A DNA stretch of 52,518 bases, taken from positions 1 to 52,518 of the forward strand of contig JAHQVU010000008.1 of assembly GCA_019634145.1 (NCBI GenBank), read 5' to 3'. Positions 1-7,949 of this stretch are shown in pieces (position 1 is the first letter of the stretch; each line of letters opens with the position of its first letter). This stretch comes from Micavibrio sp. GTDB taxonomy: Bacteria; Pseudomonadota; Alphaproteobacteria; Micavibrionales; Micavibrionaceae. The notes beneath the pieces were generated by a model. It saw nothing but the letters and a program-made list of their open reading frames with translations, had not been told where the DNA came from and searched no databases. A program made the position numbers and the translations under genes.

Positions 1-336
1 GGCATGGTTGCCCCGCTATCATCGCAGCTTTCAATCAGCGAGCTGGACGCGCTGAAATATCAGATTGCGCAATGCTGGGTCGTACCGGCGGGCGCAAAAT
101 ATGCGGAGGATCTAGCCGTTGAAATCCGTATAAAGCTAAATCGTGATGGCACATTAAATCAGGCTGGCGTTGTGAATACGGCGCGTTATAATCGTGATAC
201 GGCGTTCAGGGCGGCTGCTGATTCTGCAATGCGCGCCCTTAGAAATCCGGCGTGTTCGCCATTAAAACTTCCTGCGGATAAGTATGACCGTTGGAAGGAG
301 ACACTAATGAACTTCGACCCGCGCGAAATGTTGTAA
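1..336 (+). CDS. tolA: TolA C-terminal domain, partial (5' end outside window)
   Basis: The reading frame is open to the left edge, so only the last ~111 residues are visible. They match the C-terminal domain of alphaproteobacterial TolA: a CW pair followed by VPAGAKYAEDLAVEIRIKLN, an NRDTAFRAAADSAMRALRNPACSPL stretch carrying a second cysteine, and an ending LMNFDPREML. TolA links the inner-membrane TolQR motor to TolB and Pal in outer-membrane constriction at division; this domain binds TolB. tolB follows 54 bp downstream on the same strand, the usual order. The family and neighbour agree, so the call is firm although the membrane anchor and helical region are not seen. Confidence 0.85.
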   Translation, partial: GMVAPLSSQLSISELDALKYQIAQCWVVPAGAKYAEDLAVEIRIKLNRDGTLNQAGVVNTARYNRDTAFRAAADSAMRALRNPACSPLKLPADKYDRWKETLMNFDPREML

Positions 337-390
337 ATATGCGCGGATTTTTAGGAACAATTTTACCCGTTTAACAAAGGTGGTATGGGA

Positions 391-1719
391 ATGAAAAAAT
401 TAGTTTTAGCACTGACATTATTGATGATGCCGATTGTTGCGGCAATGCCCGCCAACGCCGAGCTTCGCGTTGATATTACACGCGGAACGCTCGAGCCAAT
501 GCCGATTGCGGTATCTCCTTTTAATCCCGAAGTTCAAGGACAAGCTGCCACTTACGCTGCCCAAATCCCTAAAGTGATTGCCGCCGATTTGGCAGGATCA
601 GGGTTGTTCAAACCCATCAATGCCCGCGCATTTGTACAAGACCCGAATTCTCTGCATAATGCAGGCCCCCGTTTCGGCGAGTGGCGTGCCATCGGAGCGC
701 AGGCTCTAATTTCCGGTGCGGTCACGCAGACAGCTGATGGTCGCGCACGCGTAGAGTTTCGCCTATGGGATGTGTTCGGCCAAAGCCAGCTGATCGGTAA
801 GGCCTATATGACCAATGACCAGAACTGGCGCCGCATTGCACATATGATATCCGACGAGATTTATATGCGATTAACGGGTGAGGCCGGATATTTTGACAGC
901 CGTATTGTTTATGTTGCTGAAAATGGTCCACCGACAAAGCGTGTAAAACGCCTTGCGATCATGGATCAGGATGGCTTTAACCACAAATATTTGACCAATG
1001 GTGCAGAGATGGTGCTGACACCGCGCTTTTCACCGAACCAGCAAAAGCTGGCCTATATGGCATTCGGATCGAGAGGCCCCAATGTTTATCTCTATGAGAT
1101 CAATACAGGCCGTCATGAGTTGATCGGGAATTTTCCCGGCATGACCTTTGCGCCGCGTTTCTCACCAGATGGTCAAAGCGTGATTTTCTCGATGGCTAAG
1201 GGCGGTAATACGGACATCTATACGATGAGCCTTGCCAGCCGTCAGCCTCGCCGTATCACGAGCAGCTCCTCTATTGACACCAGCCCAAGCTTTTCACCCG
1301 ATGGTCGCCGTATTGTCTTTGAATCAGATCGTGGAGGCTCTCAGCAGCTTTACACGATGAACTCTGATGGTTCTGGTGTTCAACGCATTACATTCGGAAA
1401 TGGGCGCTACGCCAACCCCGTATGGTCACCGCGTGGAGATTTGATCGCCTTTACCCGTATGTATAAAGGTAAGTTCTATATCGGCGTGATCCGTCCCGAT
1501 GGAAAGGGGGAGCGTTTGATCACAACGGCTTATCACGTTGAAGGGCCAAGCTGGTCACCCAATGGACGCGTGCTGACCTACTTCAAGGAAAACCCGATAG
1601 CAGGTGGAATGCAACGTCAGGCACGTGTTTATACGATCGATATTACAGGGAACAACGAGCGCTGGCTAAGAACGCCTGTCGATGGCTCTGACCCTGCGTG
1701 GAGCCCTTTAAATCCGTAG
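391..1719 (+). CDS. tolB: Tol-Pal system beta-propeller protein TolB
   Basis: Periplasmic TolB, 442-444 aa, which docks on Pal and TolA during cell constriction. A signal peptide ([11 protein letters not shown]... ending ANA) precedes the N-terminal domain (about residues 25-170). The C-terminal propeller shows at least five S-P-[DNR]-[GQ] blade repeats, for example [26 protein letters not shown] and [11 protein letters not shown]. Two in-frame ATGs lie at 385 and 391. The second is preferred because AAAGGTGG then sits 7-10 nt upstream instead of 4. A strong terminator follows. In most relatives pal and cpoB (ybgF) come next; here they do not, so they must lie elsewhere or in another transcription unit. 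Confidence 0.95.
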   Translation: MKKLVLALTLLMMPIVAAMPANAELRVDITRGTLEPMPIAVSPFNPEVQGQAATYAAQIPKVIAADLAGSGLFKPINARAFVQDPNSLHNAGPRFGEWRAIGAQALISGAVTQTADGRARVEFRLWDVFGQSQLIGKAYMTNDQNWRRIAHMISDEIYMRLTGEAGYFDSRIVYVAENGPPTKRVKRLAIMDQDGFNHKYLTNGAEMVLTPRFSPNQQKLAYMAFGSRGPNVYLYEINTGRHELIGNFPGMTFAPRFSPDGQSVIFSMAKGGNTDIYTMSLASRQPRRITSSSSIDTSPSFSPDGRRIVFESDRGGSQQLYTMNSDGSGVQRITFGNGRYANPVWSPRGDLIAFTRMYKGKFYIGVIRPDGKGERLITTAYHVEGPSWSPNGRVLTYFKENPIAGGMQRQARVYTIDITGNNERWLRTPVDGSDPAWSPLNP

Positions 1720-1747
1720 GCTGAACTTTGGATAAAGAAAATAAAGA

Positions 1748-1771
1748 CCCGCTGTAATGGCGGGTTTTTTT
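1748..1771 (+). terminator. Rho-independent terminator after tolB
   Basis: CCCGC, a 7-nt loop, GCGGG, then seven T residues, 29 nt after the tolB stop. It ends the tol transcript. The converging rppH gene ends 11 nt further on, and the same stem may help stop minus-strand transcripts, although the T-run there is broken. Confidence 0.85.
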
Positions 1772-1781
1772 ATTGGGGATC

Positions 1782-2258
1782 TTAAGCGATGTCTTTGAAT
1801 AGGTCGATGACTTGGGCATAAACATCACGCTTGAAAGGCACAATTTTATCGAGCGTGTTATCCAGCGTAACCCAAGCCCATTGAGAAAATTCAGGATGTT
1901 CGAAAGTGGAGAGGTCAATATCTTTATCCTCACCAGTAAAGCGAAGCGCGACCCAGAATTGCTCTTGCCCGCAATATTTATCGCCCCAAGGAAGACGCGC
2001 ACGAACCTCAGGCGGAATGTCATAGCGTACAGTCTCACCGGATACTCTAATGAGTGTGGCCTTATCAGTGCCGACTTCTTCAAGCAATTCACGAAAAGCG
2101 GCGGTTTCAATATCCTCACCGTCATCAATTCCGCCTTGCGGCATTTGCCACGCGCCGGGCGTGTCTATGCGCTCACCGACAAAGACCTCACCGCGCGCAT
2201 TGAATAAAGCAATACCAACGCAAGGGCGATAGGGAAGGCTGGTTTCATCAGGCATCAA
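1782..2258 (-). CDS. rppH: RNA pyrophosphohydrolase (Nudix)
   Basis: 158 aa, the usual RppH length. A complete Nudix box G-x5-E-x7-REUxEExGU spans about residues 42-64 (GGIDDGEDIETAAFRELLEE followed by VGT). The context around it (PGAWQMPQGG, then DKYCGQEQFWVALRF further on) is typical of RppH rather than other Nudix enzymes. It removes pyrophosphate from 5'-triphosphate mRNA ends and so triggers RNase E dependent decay. Its start codon overlaps the stop of the upstream yibQ-like gene by 4 nt (ATGA), which implies translational coupling. It is the last gene of the rsfS-rlmH-envC-ctpA-yibQ-rppH series. Confidence 0.93.
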   Translation of the reverse strand: MMPDETSLPYRPCVGIALFNARGEVFVGERIDTPGAWQMPQGGIDDGEDIETAAFRELLEEVGTDKATLIRVSGETVRYDIPPEVRARLPWGDKYCGQEQFWVALRFTGEDKDIDLSTFEHPEFSQWAWVTLDNTLDKIVPFKRDVYAQVIDLFKDIA

Positions 2259-3559
2259 TGTTGTGCCTCGACCGTTGGCGCATGCGCTTCGTTTCCCTTG
2301 TGAGCTTCTAGATCAGTGGGTTCGGAGATATCCTGCGCAACTTTACCTTTCTTTAATGCGGCTAAAGCCGAAAGAGGTACAATAGAGACCCTTTTATCTT
2401 GTAGCGTCTCCAACCATGCTGCCATATCTTTAATGCCTTTGGGGGACGGGGTGAGTACAAGAGTTGAATAATTCTGCGATTTCACTAAAGTATTAATGTT
2501 CGATAAAGCGTGTGCAGATGACAGGGATTGAACTGTCCCATTTGTATGCAAATACGGGGCGTGTTTAGCAGCTACGTGACCTGCAATAAAATCACCACCT
2601 ATTGGGTTTAATTCGTAATAACCAAGGCCGCGGCTAATGATTGAATTTATAATTTTTTCAAACATCGGCGCCGATTTTTCTAGTGTTTTGTCCGAATAAC
2701 CGGCAACGCCCGCATAGCCTTGCGCGCGGCCCATAAGCCAATGGAGGCGATCTTGATTATAACTTAACGATACATCAACCATAAGCCCTTGTGCGCCCGG
2801 GTCTTTGTAAGGGAACTCTGCTGTTTGCATAGGAAGCTCTAACCAGACCTCATGCCCGTCGGCACGCGCCGCCTTCATCCATTTTTCAGGATCGGTGGAA
2901 TAGGGCGACAAAATCAAACTAATGCCAGACGGCAATAGATCTAAAGCTTGTCGTGAAAGTTTTTCAGACAACCCATAATCAGAAACGGCCACCGCAATTG
3001 CATGTGCAGATGTGTTGAGGAGATGCGGCTTTTTATATGCGTCGAATGGTTTTAGACCATCGGGAGAAATGATAGGGAGAAGACCATCAGCAGTGCGCTC
3101 AAAATTCCCATCAATAGGCGCTTCTGGGAGAGCGTTTGTGCGCGCCCTCAAATTCGGATCACCTTTAAGGGACTGGGTAAGTGTTGCATTCATATCCGGT
3201 TCATTGGCTGGCGGGATATCCGCAACAGTCTCTGGTTGGGAGACTTCAGATGGGCCTTCAGATGGAGCTTCGGACGGGGGTTCGGACGGGGCGTGCACCT
3301 GTTCCGCCTCTTTTGAAGTATGATCCTTATTGGATATTTCTATATCTTCATTTGTAAGTGGACCATCAACAATAACCGGAAACTCGCCTTTTTCAATCAA
3401 TGAGACATTGACTGCTAGCTTTTGACTAAGCATATCAAGGGTTTCATCTTTATTCAAAAAGGCATAGACACCAAGACCGGCATAAAAAAGAATAGCCAGT
3501 AAAAGCCCTAAGCCCAGGGCTTTAAGAGTATTCGTGCCATTGTCGGTTGCGCTACTCAT
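2255..3559 (-). CDS. Divergent polysaccharide deacetylase family protein (YibQ-like)
   Basis: 434 aa. One N-terminal membrane anchor (about residues 13-34, LGLGLLLAILFYAGLGVYAF) is followed by a low-complexity Glu/Pro/Ser-rich linker (about 85-125, with repeats such as SEPPSEAPSEGPSE). The C-terminal domain resembles the divergent polysaccharide deacetylase family (YibQ, former DUF610): IAVAVSDYGLS, then GISLILSPYSTDPEKW, GHEVWLELPMQ, and GVAGYSDKTLEK. It usually follows envC and ctpA in alphaproteobacteria, as here. An exported role on envelope glycan is inferred. No catalytic His-x3-His of classical NodB enzymes is evident, which is normal for this family. Confidence 0.8.
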   Translation of the reverse strand: MSSATDNGTNTLKALGLGLLLAILFYAGLGVYAFLNKDETLDMLSQKLAVNVSLIEKGEFPVIVDGPLTNEDIEISNKDHTSKEAEQVHAPSEPPSEAPSEGPSEVSQPETVADIPPANEPDMNATLTQSLKGDPNLRARTNALPEAPIDGNFERTADGLLPIISPDGLKPFDAYKKPHLLNTSAHAIAVAVSDYGLSEKLSRQALDLLPSGISLILSPYSTDPEKWMKAARADGHEVWLELPMQTAEFPYKDPGAQGLMVDVSLSYNQDRLHWLMGRAQGYAGVAGYSDKTLEKSAPMFEKIINSIISRGLGYYELNPIGGDFIAGHVAAKHAPYLHTNGTVQSLSSAHALSNINTLVKSQNYSTLVLTPSPKGIKDMAAWLETLQDKRVSIVPLSALAALKKGKVAQDISEPTDLEAHKGNEAHAPTVEAQH

Positions 3560-3568
3560 ATCCGTGAT

Positions 3569-4954
3569 TTATTGCTCGGCTTTAGGTGTTTCAGATTTCG
3601 CAGCCTCTGTTTGCTCTTTAACAGCCTGAACTGCGGTCGCAGAGTCGCGGTATAATGAAAGCCCATTCAACAGATCAAGCGCTCTAAGCAATTGATAATC
3701 TATTGGCTCTTCATCTTCAGCATCCTCTTTGGTCACATTCTTGGTCTTCTTAGCTTTAGAGTCTTTTTCATCATTATTTTTAAGCGCACCACGAAGATTG
3801 GCTTCACCAAAACGCTCACCATGGATCGTTTCGATCTTGGCAGGCTCTACAATAATGTCTGGTTCAATGCCTTTTGCCTGAATAGAACGGCCAGAGGGCG
3901 TATAATAACGCGCAGTTGTAAGGCGCATAGCACCATAGCCCGGAAGCGGTATAACCGTTTGAACAGAGCCCTTACCAAAGGATTGCGTGCCCAGTAATAT
4001 TGCGCGCTTATGATCTTGCAAAGCGCCAGCCACAATTTCAGCTGCCGAAGCTGACCCGCCATTGATCAATACAACAACCGGTAAATCATTGGCCAGATCG
4101 CCCGATGATGCATTCGCACGCTGTGTATCGCTTTCATGACGACCACGTGTTGAAACGATTTCACCTTTATCCAGGAATATATCGGCAACCTCAATTCCTT
4201 GATCGAGTAAGCCGCCCGGATTGTTACGAAGATCAAGGACATAGCCTGCAAGCTTATTACCAAGCTCTTCTTTTATTTCTTCCATAGCAGTCTTTACGCC
4301 ACCCGCTGCGTGTTGGTTAAAAGTGGTGACGCGTATATAGCCTGCATTTCCTTCAACACGGTGACGAACAGAGCGGATCTTAATGATCGCGCGCTCCAGG
4401 GTGATTTCAATTGGCGCTTCTGCACCTTCACGCGTAACAATGAGGTCTATCGTTGTGCCAACCTTCCCGCGCATTTGATCGACTGCATCCTCAAGTGTCA
4501 TGCCCATAACAGGCTCGTCATTTATCTGGACTATGTAGTCACCAGCCATAATACCCGCCCGTGCCGCTGGCGTTTCATCAATTGGGGATACAACCTTTAC
4601 CAAACCGTTTTCCATCGTAACTTCTATACCAAGCCCGCCAAATTCGCCGCGCGTATTGGTGCGCATATCTTCAAAGCTATCTTCATTCAAGTATGATGAG
4701 TGCGGATCAAGGCCGTTGAGCATGCCGTTAAGAGCATTCTCGACCAATTCTTTATCCGTCTTTTCTTCGACATATTGCTCGCGCACGCGCTCGAACACAT
4801 CACCAAACAAATCTAGCTGACGGTATGTTTCTTGTGCAGGATCATCCATGCGAGGTTGTGTTCCGGCAGTTCTGTCCTGCGCCATCGCACTTTGCGTGGC
4901 CAAAGCCGGCGCATAAAACATGAGTGTGACAAGAAACAGGTGAAAGAGGCGCAT
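3569..4954 (-). CDS. ctpA: C-terminal processing peptidase CtpA (S41)
   Basis: 461 aa with a signal peptide (about 1-25, ending AMA). A PDZ domain covers about 100-185 (GGLGIEVTMENGLVKVV, AGIMAGDYIVQIN). The S41 protease core contains NGGSASAAEI with the likely nucleophile at Ser303 and FGKGS with the general-base Lys at 328, 25 residues apart as in E. coli Prc. It cleaves periplasmic substrates near their C termini; in relatives these include murein hydrolases. It lies downstream of envC and upstream of the yibQ-like gene (9-nt gap), a conserved division and envelope neighbourhood. The last ~70 residues are a charged Lys/Glu-rich tail. Confidence 0.93.
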   Translation of the reverse strand: MRLFHLFLVTLMFYAPALATQSAMAQDRTAGTQPRMDDPAQETYRQLDLFGDVFERVREQYVEEKTDKELVENALNGMLNGLDPHSSYLNEDSFEDMRTNTRGEFGGLGIEVTMENGLVKVVSPIDETPAARAGIMAGDYIVQINDEPVMGMTLEDAVDQMRGKVGTTIDLIVTREGAEAPIEITLERAIIKIRSVRHRVEGNAGYIRVTTFNQHAAGGVKTAMEEIKEELGNKLAGYVLDLRNNPGGLLDQGIEVADIFLDKGEIVSTRGRHESDTQRANASSGDLANDLPVVVLINGGSASAAEIVAGALQDHKRAILLGTQSFGKGSVQTVIPLPGYGAMRLTTARYYTPSGRSIQAKGIEPDIIVEPAKIETIHGERFGEANLRGALKNNDEKDSKAKKTKNVTKEDAEDEEPIDYQLLRALDLLNGLSLYRDSATAVQAVKEQTEAAKSETPKAEQ

Positions 4955-4988
4955 AAAAAAATCCTTTATAGTGTGTGTGAAATCTATT

Positions 4989-6185
4989 CTAACTCAAATC
5001 TGCGAATTTAACAGAGGGATTTACTGCTTTTCCATTGTATCGCAACTCATAATACAAAACAGGCTTTTCTGAAGAGGTTGCGTAATGGAGCGTTCCAATA
5101 GGCTCACCAGATATTACTGATTGTCCCACAACAACATCACCTTTTTCAAGGCCTGCGATCAAAGAGTGATAACCGTCGGTGTGCTCAATGATAACCATTT
5201 TTCCGTAATTTTTAAATGGTCCCGCATAGCGCACAGTCCCCCCCATTGGCGCGACTACCAGCGCGCCTCCGCGTCCCTCGATGTCCAGACCTTGCGATGG
5301 CGCACCGATATGATCGGGCTGATTATAGCTTGTTTTGATAATTCCCGAGATGGGCAATCGTGCACTTCCGGGCTTTGGAGGTGGTGTATGCGTGAGCGAA
5401 AAGCCGCGCGCGGACGCCTGCTTCATGCGGGCTAACTCCTGTGCTTCTTGCTTTTTGCGTTCTTTTTTCAAATTGGCAACCAAGTCTTTCAGGTTTCTGG
5501 CTTGGGTCGCAATGCGCTTGGCTTCTTTCTCTTTGCTGCTCAGGTTTTTTTGCGTTGAACGGTAAAGAGCCTCGCGTTTCGTCGCGAGGGTTGCGAGCGC
5601 CTTTTGCTCTTTTTGTAACTCCTGCGCACGTGATGCAACTTTTTCGCGCTTATCTTTAAGTTCCGCAGAAAGCTCTTCATTTTTCTTCAAATTGATTTTT
5701 AAGGACTCGGCTTTGTCATACAGACCGGGTAAGGCGTTCTCAAGGAGCATCGCACTTTGTGCGGTTTTAAGTGGTGCATCAGGTTTGACCAGTAAGGCTT
5801 CCGGCGGTAAGCGGCGCACGCGTTGCAACGCCATAATCAGGTCGGCCATAGACGCGCGGTCACTCTCCAACGTTTTCTGCAGTGCGCTTTGCTCGCTCTC
5901 AAGCTCAGAAATTGATGCGTCGAGCTTGCCCATCTCTTTTTCATTCTTCTGAATTGACGCGCCTAGGCTAACCAGTTTTTTTTGTAGGCCATTGAGATCG
6001 TCCTCGATCTCTTTAGCTTTGGCTTTTAAACCCTGCTGGCTCTCTTTGTTTTCTTTGAGCTTTTCTTCAAAATCACCGAGTGCTTCGCTCTTTTTTTCAG
6101 GCAAAGGCGGTGTAGCCGCTCGTGCCATATACGGTGCGATTAAGGCTACAACGGAGATTATTGCTAGGACTTTAAAGCGTCTCAT
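4989..6185 (-). CDS. envC: EnvC-like murein hydrolase activator with degenerate LytM domain
   Basis: About 398 aa. The frame stays open to 6278, but that would overlap rlmH, so the ATG at 6183-6185 (MRRFKVLAIISVV), which opens a signal peptide, is chosen. Residues ~30-270 are a long Lys/Glu/Gln-rich coiled coil. The C-terminal ~110 residues form a LytM/M23 fold in which zinc ligands are changed: the usual H-x3-D reads QGLDIEG, and the usual HxH reads YYELRYN. This is the hallmark of EnvC-type proteins, which activate amidases (AmiA/B/C type) at the septum instead of cutting peptidoglycan. It starts 2 nt after the rlmH stop. Confidence 0.9.
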   Translation of the reverse strand: MRRFKVLAIISVVALIAPYMARAATPPLPEKKSEALGDFEEKLKENKESQQGLKAKAKEIEDDLNGLQKKLVSLGASIQKNEKEMGKLDASISELESEQSALQKTLESDRASMADLIMALQRVRRLPPEALLVKPDAPLKTAQSAMLLENALPGLYDKAESLKINLKKNEELSAELKDKREKVASRAQELQKEQKALATLATKREALYRSTQKNLSSKEKEAKRIATQARNLKDLVANLKKERKKQEAQELARMKQASARGFSLTHTPPPKPGSARLPISGIIKTSYNQPDHIGAPSQGLDIEGRGGALVVAPMGGTVRYAGPFKNYGKMVIIEHTDGYHSLIAGLEKGDVVVGQSVISGEPIGTLHYATSSEKPVLYYELRYNGKAVNPSVKFADLS

Positions 6186-6187
6186 GC

Positions 6188-6643
6188 TTACTCTCGATGA
6201 TAAGGGTGATTTTTCAAGATTTGCTGTGCACGGTAAACTTGCTCTAACAGCATCATGCGCGCCATCATATGTGGCCATGTTTGTTGACCAAAGCTCAGCA
6301 GCAAATTCGCGCGGTCGCGTATTGCCTCGGTCAAACCGTCAGAGCCACCGATCACAAATTGCATATAGCTCTCGCCACTATTTTGAAAGTTCTCGATAGT
6401 TTTGGCAAAATCCAGCGAGCGCAAGCCATTCCCACGCTCATCCAGCACGACAATAATAGCATCATTTTTTAAATTGGACAGAATAAGCTGCTCTTCATCT
6501 TTTTGCGCAACTGTCGGATCGGTAAATTTACTTTCACACTCAATGACCTTTAAATTCCATTGAATGCGTTTCTTATAATCTTCGCAAAGATCATACATGG
6601 CACCTTTTTTCATGCGCCCTATAACGATGAGATCAATTTTCAT
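6188..6643 (-). CDS. rlmH: 23S rRNA (pseudouridine-1915-N3)-methyltransferase
   Basis: 151 aa, full length for the SPOUT-class RlmH. It starts MKIDLIVIGRMKKG, carries the SAM-binding knot FVIGGSDGLTEAI around residues 98-110, and ends with the typical LLEQVYRAQQILKNHPYHRE. It methylates pseudouridine 1915 in helix 69 of 23S rRNA on assembled 70S ribosomes. It follows rsfS by 9 nt and precedes envC by 2 nt. rsfS-rlmH adjacency is widely conserved. Confidence 0.96.
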   Translation of the reverse strand: MKIDLIVIGRMKKGAMYDLCEDYKKRIQWNLKVIECESKFTDPTVAQKDEEQLILSNLKNDAIIVVLDERGNGLRSLDFAKTIENFQNSGESYMQFVIGGSDGLTEAIRDRANLLLSFGQQTWPHMMARMMLLEQVYRAQQILKNHPYHRE

Positions 6644-6652
6644 ACATGCAGA

Positions 6653-7039
6653 CTACGCCTGCAAATGTCCTTCGACAACCTCATAGGGGTGAAATGTCCC
6701 CCACATTTTTTCGATATTATAAAAGGAGCGAACCTCGGGGCGGAAAAGATGGACGATTACATCGCCGGCATCAATAGCCACCCAGTCTCCTTGTGTAAGA
6801 CCTTCGACGCGAACATCCTTAATACCGCGAACATTTAGGCGATCTTTCATCTTTTCGGCCATCGCCGCAACATGGCGGGACGATGTACCCGAAGCAACGA
6901 TGATATAATCACTGATTGCGGATTGGTCTTCTAAAGAGATTGATACAATATCTACAGCCTTATCAGCATCTAACGATTGCTCTATAAGCTGTTTGATTTC
7001 TAATGGAGAAAGCTCTCCTGTTGAGTTATATGTTAAAAT
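6653..7039 (-). CDS. rsfS: Ribosomal silencing factor RsfS, apparent ATT start
   Basis: About 128 aa. The core is clear: DADKAVDIVSISLEDQSAIS, YIIVASGTSSRHVAAMAEKM, then GDWVAIDAGDVIVHLFRPEV and RSFYNIEKMW. RsfS binds L14 and blocks subunit joining when nutrients are scarce. The first in-frame ATG (6860-6862) would remove about half of the domain. Between it and the upstream stop (7070-7072) there is no in-frame ATG, GTG, TTG or CTG. The only sensible start is ATT at 7037-7039, placed 9 nt after a strong Shine-Dalgarno run (GGAAGGAGG, about 7049-7057). ATT starts are established for infC and pcnB, where IF3 discriminates against them. A sequencing error is the main alternative. Confidence 0.85.
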   Translation of the reverse strand: MLTYNSTGELSPLEIKQLIEQSLDADKAVDIVSISLEDQSAISDYIIVASGTSSRHVAAMAEKMKDRLNVRGIKDVRVEGLTQGDWVAIDAGDVIVHLFRPEVRSFYNIEKMWGTFHPYEVVEGHLQA

Positions 7040-7187
7040 GGCTAATAGCCTCCTTCCTAAGTAACGATATTAATCCTGCTAGCACAAAAAAACCCGAATC
7101 GCAAGATTCAGGCGGGTGCACTCGAGGATGGTTTGAAAATAGAGAATTTGGGTTACCGATATAAGTATAAGTTCGGTTAAGAGGCAT
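7026..7187 (-). CDS. Candidate leader ORF upstream of rsfS (53 aa)
   Basis: ATG at 7185-7187 has GGAGGG 3 nt upstream and reads MPLNRTYTYIGNPNS, continuing through the terminator-like hairpin and the rsfS ribosome binding site. It stops 12 nt inside rsfS, in another frame. A shorter ORF (7177-7212, MQVSDRRVNAS) with AGGA 5 nt upstream ends just inside its start. The product resembles nothing I know, so any role would be in translation of the leader rather than in the peptide. The hexamer pair GGTTAA/TTAACC (7175-7180 and 7187-7192) would fold over its start codon. Expression is unproven and the ORF could be fortuitous. Confidence 0.35.
   Translation of the reverse strand: MPLNRTYTYIGNPNSLFSNHPRVHPPESCDSGFFVLAGLISLLRKEAISHFNI
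7086..7116 (-). terminator. Terminator-like hairpin between nadD and rsfS
   Basis: On the minus strand: CCCG, a short bulge, GAATC, a TTGC loop, GATTCGGG, then seven T residues. It lies 47 nt upstream of the rsfS ATT codon and about 145 nt downstream of a strong promoter. It can be read either as the end of a small RNA or the nadD transcript, or as an attenuator in the rsfS leader. Confidence 0.75.
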
Positions 7188-7239
7188 TAACCCTCCGATC
7201 TGACACTTGCATGAATATCCTATCCATTCTCATACTACC

Positions 7240-7268
7240 ATTATAAGTCTTTTTGAGAGCTGAGGCAA
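7240..7268 (-). promoter_or_regulatory. Sigma-70 promoter upstream of rsfS
   Basis: TTGCCT (7263-7268), a 17-nt spacer, and a perfect TATAAT (7240-7245) on the minus strand. The start would be near 7233, giving a ~150-nt RNA if transcription stops at the hairpin, or a ~195-nt rsfS leader if it reads through. No other promoter of this quality lies in the 286 bp between nadD and rsfS. Confidence 0.7.
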
Positions 7269-7325
7269 TGAATGAGCACAATGATATGTGATGCGACACA
7301 CAAGATTTTTCCCTAAGATATTGAA

Positions 7326-7937
7326 TTAAAATATTTTTTTTCTTAACGATGTTGAGGATATATTAATCATTTTTTTCTGCATCATCCAGTATGTCACACC
7401 CGAATCGAGCGGTCTTTTTGCCCCGCGTTTGATATAGACGTGCTTTTGGCTGGAGAGCATTTTGACCGGTGCATTGCGTACCAAACTCTGTGCAGGCGCG
7501 CGGGTGAGGTGGATCATACAAATCTCACCGAGCAATTCTTGCCAATTGTGCCATTTATGCAATGAATGCGCGTTATCCATTCCACTAATCCATACAAAAT
7601 CCGTAGTCGGGAAGTTCTCTTTAAGCTTGCGAATGGTGCGATAGGTGATATTCGTGCCTAAGTCTTCCTCAATACCGCTGACCAATATGCGCGGGTGATC
7701 AATCAGATCACGGGACAGGCGAATGCGCTCGTCTAAAGGCAGTGGCCTTTGCTCCTTCAAAGGGTTTTGCGGGGAAACCAACCACCATATGGCATCGAGT
7801 TGTAAGGCATTCATAGCTGCTATAGAGATATGCACATGCCCCTGATGCGGTGGATTAAACGAGCCGCCAAGTAAGCCTACACGCATATTCTTCCAGCGGT
7901 TTGAATTGAGTAGATGTGGCGCGGTAAAAAGAGGCAT
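7326..7937 (-). CDS. nadD: Nicotinate-nucleotide adenylyltransferase
   Basis: 203 aa. The nucleotidyltransferase motif GGSFNPPHQGH is at about residues 24-34, the WLVSPQNPLK segment near 55 is typical of NadD, and the C terminus carries ISSTSLRKKI (the ISSTxxR motif). It adenylates nicotinate mononucleotide in NAD synthesis. The start at 7937 has AAGG about 9 nt upstream and lies 12 nt after the proA stop; an internal Met at residue 18 is possible. It is the last gene of the atp-proA-nadD run. About 210 nt of untranslated sequence separates its stop from the next terminator-like hairpin. Confidence 0.93.
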   Translation of the reverse strand: MPLFTAPHLLNSNRWKNMRVGLLGGSFNPPHQGHVHISIAAMNALQLDAIWWLVSPQNPLKEQRPLPLDERIRLSRDLIDHPRILVSGIEEDLGTNITYRTIRKLKENFPTTDFVWISGMDNAHSLHKWHNWQELLGEICMIHLTRAPAQSLVRNAPVKMLSSQKHVYIKRGAKRPLDSGVTYWMMQKKMINISSTSLRKKIF

Positions 7938-7949
7938 ATTTGAAAGCCT

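Noticed and set aside
6186-6278. 31-residue N-terminal extension of EnvC
   Set aside because: It would overlap rlmH and hide the signal peptide that starts at the 6185 ATG.
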